From the NCBI GenBank assembly GCA_009780435.1, contig WRAB01000001.1:110742-174741 (forward strand): a DNA stretch of 64,000 nucleotides, written 5' to 3'. The notes under the pieces are model-generated. The model saw only the letters and a program-made list of their open reading frames with translations. It searched no databases and had not been told where the DNA came from. Shown piece by piece: positions 53,021-62,400 of this stretch; position 1 is the first letter of the stretch; the number at the start of each line of letters is the position of its first letter. The stretch is from Oscillospiraceae bacterium (GTDB lineage: Bacteria > Bacillota > Clostridia > Oscillospirales > Oscillospiraceae). A program made the translations under genes and the position numbers.

Positions 53021-54397
53021 CTAGAGCAGATTCCCCAAGAAGATGCTGACGAATGCGAAGTAGATCAAAAGTCCCGCAATGTCTTTAATAGATGTGATAA
53101 TAGGCGCTGACCCCGCCGCTTGGTCTACCTTGAACTTGATCAGCATATACGGGACCAGAAATCCCAGCAACGAGGCCAACGTCATGGTGACCACCAGGGC
53201 GAGGCCGACCGCCACGCCGAGCATGGGAGAACCGTCCCACAAGAGGACATTGAGCGCAGCGGCCAGCGCACCGGAAGCCAAACCGACCAGGACGCCAAGA
53301 CTAAACCCGACGCCGATTTCTTTCACAAAGTGCTTAAAAAACTGCTTGATATGAATATGGCCGAGCACTACGCCCCGGGCAAACACAGTGGAGGACTGTG
53401 TGCCGACGTTGCCGCCCATGTCCATGATGAGGGGGATAAAGAAAGCGACTGCGAGAACTGACTCCAGCGCCTCCTCAAATCCCGCAATCAGGAAGGCTGC
53501 AAGCATTCCGGCGCCCAAGGTGATGACCAGAAACGGTAAGCGCACTTTCCAAATCGCCCATAGACCGCCGCTGATCAGGACTTCGCTACGGCTTGTCTCA
53601 CTCTTCGTGATATCCGCAAGACCCGCCTGATCGAAGATGTCCTCTGTGACTTCTTCTTCCAAGATATCTACGGCGTCGTCAATGGTCACGATGCCGACCA
53701 GACGATTTTCTTTGTCCACAATGGGGAGCGCCAAGAGATCCAGTTCCTGTATCAGGTGGGCGACCTTTTCCTGGTCGGTATCAGTAGATGCATTGATGAC
53801 TTGCTTGGACATGATATCTTCTATTTTGGAGCCGCCGTCTGCGATCAACAACTCTTTTAATGTCAACACACCTTCCAATTTTCTGGAAGCGCTGGTGATA
53901 TACAACGTATAGATCGTCTCTTTGTCTTTTGCCTGTCTGCGTACCCGTTCCAGGGCTTGTTCCACCGTCATCTCTTTTTTCAGAGAGATGTATTCAGTGG
54001 TCATGATACGCCCGGCGGTTTCTGGCTCATAACCCATGAGGAGATTGGTGATTTTCCGCTCTTCCGGCGAGAGGGAGGCGAGGAGCTTTTTGGCTACAGT
54101 TGCCGGGAGTTCGTCCAACAACTTCACCCGGTCATCCGGGGCCAGTTCGTTCACAAACTCGATGGTTTTTTCGGCTGTAAAGGAGCGTAATAAATTCTGT
54201 TGTTCATCGGTGTCCAGTTCCTCGAAAATGGATAGGGCACTGTCTTTCGTCAGCAGGCGGAATACGATGATTTGCTCTTCGGGAGATAAATCGTGAAACG
54301 CATGTAAAATTTCCATGTCCTCTGCACAGCACAGTGCAGCTTTTAGGGCTTCTATATCTCTGTTTTCCATGAGAGATAAAATCGTTTCTTGTAGCAT
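53021..54397 (-). CDS. mgtE: Magnesium transporter MgtE
   Basis: 458 residues. N-terminal superhelical domain (about 1-130), two CBS domains (about 135-255, with IMSKQVINASTD and LALPIVDKENRLVGIVTIDDAVDIL) and five membrane segments (about 285-458) with the ion-path motif FIPLIMDMGGNVGTQSSTVFARG. It is a Mg2+-gated Mg2+ channel. GGAGGTG precedes the ATG. It is controlled by the upstream M-box riboswitch, with a small ORF in between. Confidence 0.97.
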   Translation of the reverse strand: MLQETILSLMENRDIEALKAALCCAEDMEILHAFHDLSPEEQIIVFRLLTKDSALSIFEELDTDEQQNLLRSFTAEKTIEFVNELAPDDRVKLLDELPATVAKKLLASLSPEERKITNLLMGYEPETAGRIMTTEYISLKKEMTVEQALERVRRQAKDKETIYTLYITSASRKLEGVLTLKELLIADGGSKIEDIMSKQVINASTDTDQEKVAHLIQELDLLALPIVDKENRLVGIVTIDDAVDILEEEVTEDIFDQAGLADITKSETSRSEVLISGGLWAIWKVRLPFLVITLGAGMLAAFLIAGFEEALESVLAVAFFIPLIMDMGGNVGTQSSTVFARGVVLGHIHIKQFFKHFVKEIGVGFSLGVLVGLASGALAAALNVLLWDGSPMLGVAVGLALVVTMTLASLLGFLVPYMLIKFKVDQAAGSAPIITSIKDIAGLLIYFAFVSIFLGNLL

Positions 54398-54412
54398 AGT
54401 ACACCTCCGGTG

Positions 54413-54475
54413 TTAGTTTAATCGTCGACAAAATCGACTGGTTCTATTCATCTGTCTACTGCCGTCGGGATCCAT
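54413..54475 (-). CDS. Small upstream ORF in the mgtE leader
   Basis: 20 codons (MDPDGSRQMNRTSRFCRRLN) with AAAGGAG seven bases before its ATG. It ends 15 bases before mgtE, so its stop lies just before the mgtE ribosome binding site. It is rich in Arg and may be a leader peptide coupling translation to mgtE. No homologue is recognised. Confidence 0.5.
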   Translation of the reverse strand: MDPDGSRQMNRTSRFCRRLN

Positions 54476-54497
54476 TTTGTTCACTCCTTTCTTACGC

Positions 54498-54538
54498 AAA
54501 AAATCCCTTGCCCAAAGGGTTCAACCCGTGGCAAGGGA
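54498..54538 (-). terminator. Expression-platform terminator of the M-box
   Basis: Minus strand: CCCTTGCC (54537-54530) with GGCAAGGG (54512-54505), followed by ATTTTTT. It lies between the aptamer and mgtE. Confidence 0.85.
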
Positions 54539-54559
54539 AAAGCACAAAAATATGCAATC

Positions 54560-54735
54560 ACAAGATGCGTAATCACATCACCGTTTGAGCTTTAGCTTCA
54601 CAGGGCAATGAAGTTGCACTATTCCATGCCTTGGTTTCGACATGGACTGTTCAAGCCAACGTATCGTGTCTCCACAATTTTGCGGCAGCAACCCGTATCC
54701 CTGTGGTAGCCTCACCTACCGGGAGTATGAAGTTT
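54560..54735 (-). promoter_or_regulatory. M-box (ykoK) magnesium riboswitch
   Basis: The minus strand has the conserved M-box blocks in order: GGTAGGTGAGGCTACCACAG, a GGGTTGCTGCCGC segment, then TGCCCTGTGAAGCTAAAGCTC. This aptamer binds Mg2+ and ends transcription when Mg2+ is plentiful. Its place upstream of mgtE and before a terminator supports the call. The ends are approximate. Confidence 0.9.
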
Positions 54736-54745
54736 TATCTATTTC

Positions 54746-54774
54746 AGTGTACACCGGGGGGGCGGGCTTGTCAA
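54746..54774 (-). promoter_or_regulatory. Promoter of the M-box/mgtE transcript
   Basis: Minus strand: -35 TTGACA (54769-54774), 17-base spacer, -10 TACACT (54746-54751). Confidence 0.75.
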
Positions 54775-54823
54775 GCTTTTTGGCTTGGAAAATAGGTATA
54801 TATCAAAACTTGCAAATATTTGA

Positions 54824-54829
54824 TATAAT
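54824..54829 (+). promoter_or_regulatory. Possible -10 element of the Hsp70 gene
   Basis: TATAAT in an A/T-rich stretch 35 bases before the Hsp70 start. No good -35 is seen at the normal spacing. Confidence 0.4.
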
Positions 54830-54863
54830 GATACACAATCAACCGCCCTGGGAGGAATTAAAC

Positions 54864-56612
54864 ATGGCAATCATCGGGATTGACTTGGGGACGACAAATA
54901 GCATAGTCACAGCTTTTCAAAATGGGGCCTGTGTTTTGATTCCAAATCAACACGGAGAATATCTGACGCCGAGCGTCGTGGGCCTGGATGAGAGGGGAGC
55001 GCTACTCGTCGGGAAACTGGCGAAAGAGCGGCTCATTACAGCGCCACATTTGACAACTGCTCTGTTTAAGCGAAATATGGGGACAAAGACCAAAGCGCAA
55101 CTGGGGACAAAATCATTTTTGCCGGAAGAGCTCTCGTCTTTCGTCCTGCGCCAGTTGATTGAAGACGCAAAGCGATTTCTGGATGCCCCGATTGAAGAAG
55201 TGGTCATCAGCGTACCCGCCTATTTCGATGCCAAACAGCGTGCGGCCACAAAGCGGGCTGGATTCTTGGCGGGTGCAAAGGTGGAGCGATTGGTCAATGA
55301 ACCCTCGGCGGCGGCCATTGCCTGTAAGCAAGAGGGCGAGGACGACACATTTCTCATATTCGACTTCGGCGGCGGGACGCTGGATGTCTCCATTGTAGAA
55401 GTGTTTGATAACGTGGTCAATATCTGTGCCATTGCCGGGGATAACCGCTTAGGGGGCAGAGAGTTTGACCATGTGATTTTTGAAGCCATCTGTGCGGAAA
55501 ATCAGATAGACCGCAATGCCTTATCCCGGCAGGAGCGGGAGACCTTGCTGCGCCTCGCTGAACAGGCAAAAACTGAACTGCAAAATAGACAAGAAGTACA
55601 GATCAAAGGGACAATTCAAAATCGAACCGTAGAGATGCACCTGACTGATGAGACACTGGCGAACCTGTCAGGGGAAATCTTCGCCCGGATCAAACGGCCA
55701 ATCCAGGCGGCGATCAATGACAGCGGGCTACAGGCGTCCGATATCAGCCGGTGTATCTTGGTGGGCGGCTCTTGCCATATGAAAATCGTACAGGAGTTTT
55801 TATCCCTACTTTTGCGGGTCCCTGTCCAGCCGGGCAAAGATATGGATCACGTGGTGGCAGAGGGACTCGGCATCTTTGTGGGGATCAAGCAGAGGGACAG
55901 CGAGGTGCGGGATATGGTGCTCACGGATATCTGTCCGTTTTCTCTCAACACGGGTGTCTACAATGCGGCAAATCCGAACAAAACACTGGCCCAGACCATG
56001 ATTCCCCGCAACAGCATTTTGCCGCGGCGCGTGACAGAGTCGCTCTGTACAGTTGATCTGGGCCAGACGGAGATCAATGTCACGGTGACCCAGGGCGAAC
56101 AGATGTATGAAGAAGAAAATACGTTGCTGGGAAGCCTGACAATAAGGGTGCCGAAAAATATGAAGGAACACGAGCACATAGAGATCACGTTTTATTACGA
56201 TATCAATGCGATCTTAGTGGTCAACGTCCGCGTGGTATCTACCGGTGCAGAGCACTCCCTTGTTTTGACGGGAGATGGGCTAGAGCTTTCCGGCAAAGAA
56301 TTGGAACACGCTCTGCGGGAGTTGCAAAATATGAAATTCAGATCGTTCCACAACCAGCGGTTCGCTTTTCTGCAAGAACGTGCCAAGCGGATTTATGCAG
56401 AGGGGAATACAGCGCTGCAGGCGCATATGTTGCAGCTCATTATAGAGTTGGAGCAACTGGAGCGCACGGGGATAATCGGGGGCATTCGCAAACAGAACGC
56501 CATATTGGACGAATTCGAGGCGTATTTAGAACAGATGGAAGCGACTCTGGATAACCCCGATATATTCCAGGATTTTTCTGAGTTCACATTCGGGGAGGAC
56601 AGTGACGATTGA
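54864..56612 (+). CDS. Short Hsp70 (DnaK-like) chaperone
   Basis: 582 residues, against about 610-640 for DnaK. ATPase motifs: GIDLGTTNS (5-13), DFGGGTLDVS (about 167-176), and VGGSC (about 300-304). A reduced substrate-binding domain (about 350-480) and a short helical end follow. The C-terminal lid is short and ends in an acidic tail (FGEDSDD). The ATG at 54864 follows GGGAGG; the frame is open far upstream but that part covers the mgtE promoter and M-box. It is not beside grpE or dnaJ. It overlaps the membrane J-protein gene, so it is probably a specialised chaperone. Confidence 0.9.
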   Translation: MAIIGIDLGTTNSIVTAFQNGACVLIPNQHGEYLTPSVVGLDERGALLVGKLAKERLITAPHLTTALFKRNMGTKTKAQLGTKSFLPEELSSFVLRQLIEDAKRFLDAPIEEVVISVPAYFDAKQRAATKRAGFLAGAKVERLVNEPSAAAIACKQEGEDDTFLIFDFGGGTLDVSIVEVFDNVVNICAIAGDNRLGGREFDHVIFEAICAENQIDRNALSRQERETLLRLAEQAKTELQNRQEVQIKGTIQNRTVEMHLTDETLANLSGEIFARIKRPIQAAINDSGLQASDISRCILVGGSCHMKIVQEFLSLLLRVPVQPGKDMDHVVAEGLGIFVGIKQRDSEVRDMVLTDICPFSLNTGVYNAANPNKTLAQTMIPRNSILPRRVTESLCTVDLGQTEINVTVTQGEQMYEEENTLLGSLTIRVPKNMKEHEHIEITFYYDINAILVVNVRVVSTGAEHSLVLTGDGLELSGKELEHALRELQNMKFRSFHNQRFAFLQERAKRIYAEGNTALQAHMLQLIIELEQLERTGIIGGIRKQNAILDEFEAYLEQMEATLDNPDIFQDFSEFTFGEDSDD

Positions 56613-57811
56613 ACATCTGGGCAACCCTTGGGCTTGATCCGACGGACAATCCACGAGAGATCAAACGGGCATACGCCAAGATGCTGGCCCAATATCACCC
56701 GGAGGAGCACCCGGAGAAATTCGAGGAAATCCACTGGGCGTATACCCTTGCGCTCCAGTATGGCACGGCTTGGGCCGAAGTCTTGCCCCTTGATCTATCG
56801 GCTACGCCGCAGGAGGAGAGCGTCCGGCAGGAGACGCCGTGGGAGTGGGACACTCCCCTTGATCTATCGGCTACGCCGCAGGAGGAAACCGTCCGACAGG
56901 AGACGCCGTGGGAGTGGGATGCCCCCCTTGATCCATCGGCTACGCCGCAGGAGGAGGCCACCCGGCAGGAGGCGCCGTGGATGTGGGATGCCCCGCTGGA
57001 GGGATCCATTTTTACAGAGCATTTTCACGATTTGGAGGCACAATACGAGGAAAAAGAGAGAGAACAGATGGAAGCGGCAGAGACTGCACTGTCAGTGCTG
57101 GCGCCGCTCCTAAGCGGTGGATTTTCAAAAAGCGAAATTGCCTGGTTTTTCTCAAATGCGATTTTTCAAAATGTGAAGAAAAATATGTATTTCATCGAGG
57201 GTCTGATCATACTGTTGCAAGATCATATTGGAATTTGTGTGAAAAAACCCAGGCAGATGGCTATAATCCGGACAGCATTTGAGTTTGAACATGTTCCGGT
57301 TGACGAGCAATATATCTATGATTCTCTCCGGGCGTGGTTTGAGTGGTATGGGCTACAGCCCAAAATGCGGGTAAGGATGCGGTACAACTGGGCGGATGTG
57401 GGCGGGAAAGCCCTTGTCCTGCTGGGCGCAATTGGGTTTTTCGTGTTTCTTTTCATGTTTCTGAGTAGCCAATTTGCTGCTATACCGGAGGCACGGCAGG
57501 AAATGGGAAGAAATTTCATGGGCCAGCCTGTCCATTTTATTACAGATGATACTGTGATTGATGCGGCAGAAATATTAATTCTTCAAACTGCAAGAGACTC
57601 TTTATTGGAACGCACGGGTCAGGAGTGGGAAACGGATCGCACAATCCGTCGGATTCATCTTGGTCACAACATAACTGTACTCCGGTATTATTTAGTGGAG
57701 AATCCAGAGGAAGAGCTACTCGCAATGATCACATTTTTGATAGACTCAGATGATTTAACAGTTGCCAATATAGGAATCACGGTCATGCCTGTTCCGGAAG
57801 AAAATGAGTAA
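56609..57811 (+). CDS. Membrane J-domain protein with tandem repeats
   Basis: 400 residues from a TTG overlapping the Hsp70 stop (TTGA). Residues 1-50 form a J-domain (MNIWATLGLDP, REIKRAYAKMLAQYHPEEHP) in which the HPD motif reads HPE. Three 23-residue repeats follow (about 60-128, PLDLSATPQEE...PWEWD). Then comes a helical cytoplasmic region, one membrane segment (about 267-290) and a short outer domain (about 300-400). It probably brings the Hsp70 to the membrane. It ends 17 bases before the radical SAM gene start. The outer domain is not recognised. Confidence 0.82.
   Translation: MNIWATLGLDPTDNPREIKRAYAKMLAQYHPEEHPEKFEEIHWAYTLALQYGTAWAEVLPLDLSATPQEESVRQETPWEWDTPLDLSATPQEETVRQETPWEWDAPLDPSATPQEEATRQEAPWMWDAPLEGSIFTEHFHDLEAQYEEKEREQMEAAETALSVLAPLLSGGFSKSEIAWFFSNAIFQNVKKNMYFIEGLIILLQDHIGICVKKPRQMAIIRTAFEFEHVPVDEQYIYDSLRAWFEWYGLQPKMRVRMRYNWADVGGKALVLLGAIGFFVFLFMFLSSQFAAIPEARQEMGRNFMGQPVHFITDDTVIDAAEILILQTARDSLLERTGQEWETDRTIRRIHLGHNITVLRYYLVENPEEELLAMITFLIDSDDLTVANIGITVMPVPEENE
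56786..56992 (+). repeat. Three tandem 69-base repeats in the J-protein gene
   Basis: Units start at 56786, 56855 and 56924, each encoding 23 residues with the core DLSATPQEE and ETPWEWD. Few differences between units. Confidence 0.92.
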
Positions 57812-57827
57812 CGAAATCGGAGTATCT

Positions 57828-59450
57828 ATGAACATTCTACTCACAGCCTTAAGCGCCAAACATATCCATAAGACTCTGGCCCCTTGGTGCCTCAAGGCGT
57901 ATTGCGATGCACATGTACCGGGGTGTCAAGTGGCCGTGCAGGAGCATACGATCAACGACAATATTGGAACTATCGTGACGGAACTCTATGAGGGCCGCCC
58001 GGATGTGGTGGGTTTTTCCTGCTATATCTGGAACATCGACTACGTGGTCAAAGTCGCGACGATGCTGAAACAATATCTCCCGGACTGTATCATCGTCCTC
58101 GGCGGGCCGGAGGTGTCTTTTGCGTCGGATTGTAGCGCCTATCCCTTCGCCGACTACATTGTGCAGGGGGCGGGGGAGGCGGCTTTTGCCAATCTGATCC
58201 GAGAGATGATGGCGGGAGAGATGCCATGCGGGAAAATCATCAAATCATGGGATGGAGTGGCGTTTAGTGCCCTGCCGTCGCCGTATACCCCTGGGTATTA
58301 CAACTCCTTTGCAGAGGGCCGCATGGTCTCGATTAAAAATCAACTGGTCTATTATGAGAGTTCAAGAGGCTGTCCGTTTTCCTGCACCTATTGCCTGACC
58401 TCCACATTCTGCGGGGTGCAAGAACTCCCGTTGGGCCGCGTTTTGGCCGACATAGACGATTTATTACAATACGGCGCGACCTGCATCAAATTTGTGGATC
58501 GGACGTTTAACGCCAACAGAGGCCGCGCCCTGGAGATTCTGCGCTATATTCTCGCCCTGGAGACGGACTGCACCTTCCACTTTGAAGTGGCGGCGGATTT
58601 ATTTGACGCAGAACTGCTGCAGGTGATCTCTGCAATGCCGGCCCGGCGGATCCAATTTGAGATCGGAATCCAGTCCGTCAATCCTGTGACGTTGGCGGAG
58701 ATCAATCGGCGTATGGATGTTGACCGGGCGCTGCAAAACATCCGAGCCCTTGTTGAATTTGAAAACTGCCACATACACGTCGATTTGATCGCCGGGTTAC
58801 CTTTCGAGACAATGGATTCCTTTGCCGAGAGCGTCAATGCGTGCATGAACGTGCGCCCGCATATGTTGCAATTGGGATTTCTGAAACTTTTGAAAGGAAC
58901 AAAACTCAGAGAAAATCGTCATATATATGGCTATGTGTTTAATGAATTTCCCCCCTATGAAATCTTCCGGAGCGGACATATGGGTTTGAAAGATATGATA
59001 ACGCTCCGAAGAATCGAAGAGGTCATTGATAAATTTTATAACAGCGGCGTATTTGTACATGCTGTGAACTACGCCATAGAGCACGTATTTCAAGGTGCGT
59101 ACTCATTTTTTGCGGCCCTATCGGACTTTTGCAGAGGGGAAAACTTGCGAATCTCGCAAAAGCACGCATATACCCTGCTGTTTCGCTTTTTGTGCCAGCA
59201 CATGGATCAAGCTCCGGCGGCCCACTACATCAAGCTGGACGCTTTGAGGTTCAACACGAGCAACGTCCTGCCGGACGCAATCACCCAGCATCGAGACAAG
59301 ACAGCGGAGAACGAATTCCGGAAGAAAATTGAACCAAAATATAAGAATATAAGAGTGGAATGGTTTGAATATGATGACAAAACTCGTGTATTTATATATG
59401 ATGAAAGAGATGAAATGACAAAAGCCTACAAGGTGATTACGCTGCCGTAG
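57828..59450 (+). CDS. B12-binding domain radical SAM protein (DUF4080 type)
   Basis: 540 residues. N-terminal cobalamin-binding Rossmann domain (about 1-140, DVVGFSCYIWNIDYVVKV, IIVLGGPEVSF). Radical SAM barrel with the cluster motif CPFSCTYC (Cys 182, 186, 189). C-terminal DUF4080-like region (about 350-540). The lack of an obvious DxHxxG means cobalamin may bind without the lower-ligand His. Substrates of this family are mostly unknown. The ATG at 57828 has GGAG six bases upstream; an in-frame ATG at 57804 would overlap the J-protein gene. Confidence 0.88.
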   Translation: MNILLTALSAKHIHKTLAPWCLKAYCDAHVPGCQVAVQEHTINDNIGTIVTELYEGRPDVVGFSCYIWNIDYVVKVATMLKQYLPDCIIVLGGPEVSFASDCSAYPFADYIVQGAGEAAFANLIREMMAGEMPCGKIIKSWDGVAFSALPSPYTPGYYNSFAEGRMVSIKNQLVYYESSRGCPFSCTYCLTSTFCGVQELPLGRVLADIDDLLQYGATCIKFVDRTFNANRGRALEILRYILALETDCTFHFEVAADLFDAELLQVISAMPARRIQFEIGIQSVNPVTLAEINRRMDVDRALQNIRALVEFENCHIHVDLIAGLPFETMDSFAESVNACMNVRPHMLQLGFLKLLKGTKLRENRHIYGYVFNEFPPYEIFRSGHMGLKDMITLRRIEEVIDKFYNSGVFVHAVNYAIEHVFQGAYSFFAALSDFCRGENLRISQKHAYTLLFRFLCQHMDQAPAAHYIKLDALRFNTSNVLPDAITQHRDKTAENEFRKKIEPKYKNIRVEWFEYDDKTRVFIYDERDEMTKAYKVITLP

Positions 59451-59485
59451 AGATGGTATAGAATAGATATGAGGAGAGTTTGCCT

Positions 59486-62400
59486 ATGTTTATGTGTCGC
59501 AATATAAAACGGATACTACCAGTGTTCTTAGTCGTGATTCTGCTCTTCACTATGTCTCCGCAGATTGCTCTGGCAATTGGAGAGCCGACAGCGCCTGGGC
59601 AATCGCAATTGGAGATCATCCCCCACGATACGACAGGTCGATTCACAGAGGGGGAGCGCCGTGTGCTCACCCATACCCTGGACGATCCGATTGGCGCACA
59701 GCATTTTGACACCGGGGTACACCGCAATCCCAATGAGATCGTTGAGATCGCAGTACAGTTTGTAACCCCGTCGGCTGTCGCGTTGCGCCTATTGTACGAG
59801 GAGGCCTATCCACATATTCGCCCGCTTTCAGAGCATATGTTTGAGGAGCGGGCACGTGAGGCCCACGCGGCATTTGCCCGGCAATTTGCGCCCCTCCAAC
59901 CCATGCGTCTTTCTCGTGCAGGCGGCGATATTGAAATTTTCAGCGAACACTACAACTTGTTCAACGGCGTATTCATGCGCGTCCCTGTCAATTTGATTGA
60001 AGAAATCGCCGCTTTGCCCGAGGTGTTTTCCGTCACGCCGAACGTCCGCATTTTGGCACCGGAGCCGATTGAGTTTGATGATGGATACGATTGGACAAGC
60101 GGTGACTTCATGCGGGAATCCCTGGAACTGTTTCATATGCCCTACATACACAACACCCTGGGATTGACCGGCGTGGGTGTGCGGGTCGCCGTTTTGGATA
60201 CGGGTGTGGACTACAACCATCCGCGGCTTGCGCGCTATCGTGACCCGGCAAGTGGCCGGATTCGCGGCGAAAATTTCACAACGGACGATCCCAATGATAT
60301 CATGGATCGCCACGGCCACGGAACCCATGTCACGGGTACGGTCGTCGCCCTGGCTCCTGAAGTCGAGCTCTGGCATCATAAAGTGTTGGGGGATGACGGC
60401 GGGGGGACAGTCGAGTGGGCAGTCTCCGGCATGGAAGCGGCCCACAGAGACGGGATGGATGTGATCAACCTGTCCCTTGAAGCAAATGCCATGGAGAACT
60501 TGTTTTCACCCATGTGTGTTGCCGCAAATCTGGCGGCCTTAGACGGCATTGTCGTTGTGGTTGCGGCGGGGAATAGCGGGCCGTGGGGAAGTTCTCTCGG
60601 CACACCGGCCCTTGCCAGTTTGTCTATTGCTGTTGCCAGCGGTACGGTGGGTGGGCATAACGACCACGGCGATGTGATCAGTGAGTGGTCGAGCCGTGGA
60701 CCGGTCCCCCGTATACACCACATCAAGCCGGATATCACGGCGCCCGGCCAGGGCATCGTATCAACCGGGCCGGGCGGCGGCTACTTCTTAAACAGCGGCA
60801 CGTCCATGGCGGCGCCCCATATTGCGGGCGTGGCCGTCCTGATGGTGGAGGCGCACCCTGCGGCACCGCCCTATGAGATCAAAGCGCGGCTGATGAACAC
60901 CGCAAGGCCTCTTGCGGATGTAACCCATGGGGAGACCCATTTTGAAAGTGGCGTATTTGCCGTCGGCGCGGGATTTGTACAACCCATCCAAGCGTTGACC
61001 GGCACAGCGTTTGCCACTGTGCGCCACGAGATCCCCTGGCTGGACGGCGGGAATCGGACATGGCGGGAGGAGACCATGGCCTCCCTCAGTTTTGGTCGCA
61101 TCATTGAGCGTGAGGTGAGTGACCCCCTCACGGTCACGATTCACAATCCCGGAAGCGGCACATGGGTGCCGGAAGTGCAGATCCTCTCTGATGGAGAGAC
61201 GTGGGCAAGCTTGGATCTGATCCGGTCAGACACAAGCGGGGAAGCGCACACCTTTACATACCAAATACGGACAAGAGAGGCGCTCCGGTTCGATACGTTT
61301 GAGGGGAATATCGTCTTTACCAATGGGGCGCAACGAATCACCCTGCCGTTTGCGGCGCAGTTTCTCCCGCCATTCCGCGATATCTCCCTGACGTCCTGGC
61401 CGCCGGACGACGCCCTGTGGTGGATGTGGACAGATGCGCCAATGGGCAACTATGACTTTGGTCGGGCGATGGTGGACTACACGTTCCACAGAGGGCGGGG
61501 GTTCCGGATCAGAAACACGGGCAATGCGCCCACAGGGGATTTGACAGTGACCCTCTCCGGCCCCAACGCAAACGCCTTTGTACTGGGGCGGACAACGATC
61601 CCCGGCTTAGACCTATGGGACGAGGCAATTGCGACAATATCGCCCCGCACGGGGCTTGGAGTGGGCATATACGAGGCGACAGTCACCGTCTCTGGCGGAG
61701 CAGATATGCACCCCCAGTCCTTTGATGTGCGCTTTCAGGTGGATGCACACGCCGTATCCAGCATGGAACTGGATGCGGATGGAATGGTTGACCTCGGTAT
61801 GAAAAGAGTGGATGCCACCTGGAGTGGCGTTGGACAGCATTTCTTCATGTCAAACACGGGGAATCAGCCCACGGGAGAGATCACAATATCTCTGACAGGC
61901 GCCCATGCAGGCTATTTCCATTTGTATGCACCTACGGCTGTAGTGTTTGATCAATACGGGGCAAGGCTTCCAAGCATAGAGACGGCCCGAACGGCTGGAT
62001 TTTGGATCGGGCTCCCGTTCGGGCTTCCGCCGGGGACATATACGGCGACGATCACGGTGTCTGCTGCAAACGCAGACATTCCCGCCCAATCGTTTGATGT
62101 GCGGGCCCAGGTTGTGTCATACTATAAGATGGAGGTTGTGTCGAGCGCAGATCATAGTTTTGGCGTCGTCCCACCGGGATACAGGCCGAGATATCATACT
62201 GTGCAGCTGATTACGCCACGGGGCATGATATTTGATCTGCCTGTTACTGTTGCGCTCACCGGCGCAAATCCAGATGCCTTTGAGCTGAGTAATGAAGAGA
62301 TTTATGGTCTCGGGTTTTGGGGGGAAATGTTCCCGCTGGATATTAGAATCCGGGAGGGGCTGCCGGAAGGGGTGTATACGGCAACGGTTGAAATCACCGG

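Noticed and set aside
54642..54863. N-terminal extension of the Hsp70 by 74 residues
   Set aside because: It lies over the divergent M-box and mgtE promoter and does not look like protein; the GGGAGG site supports 54864.
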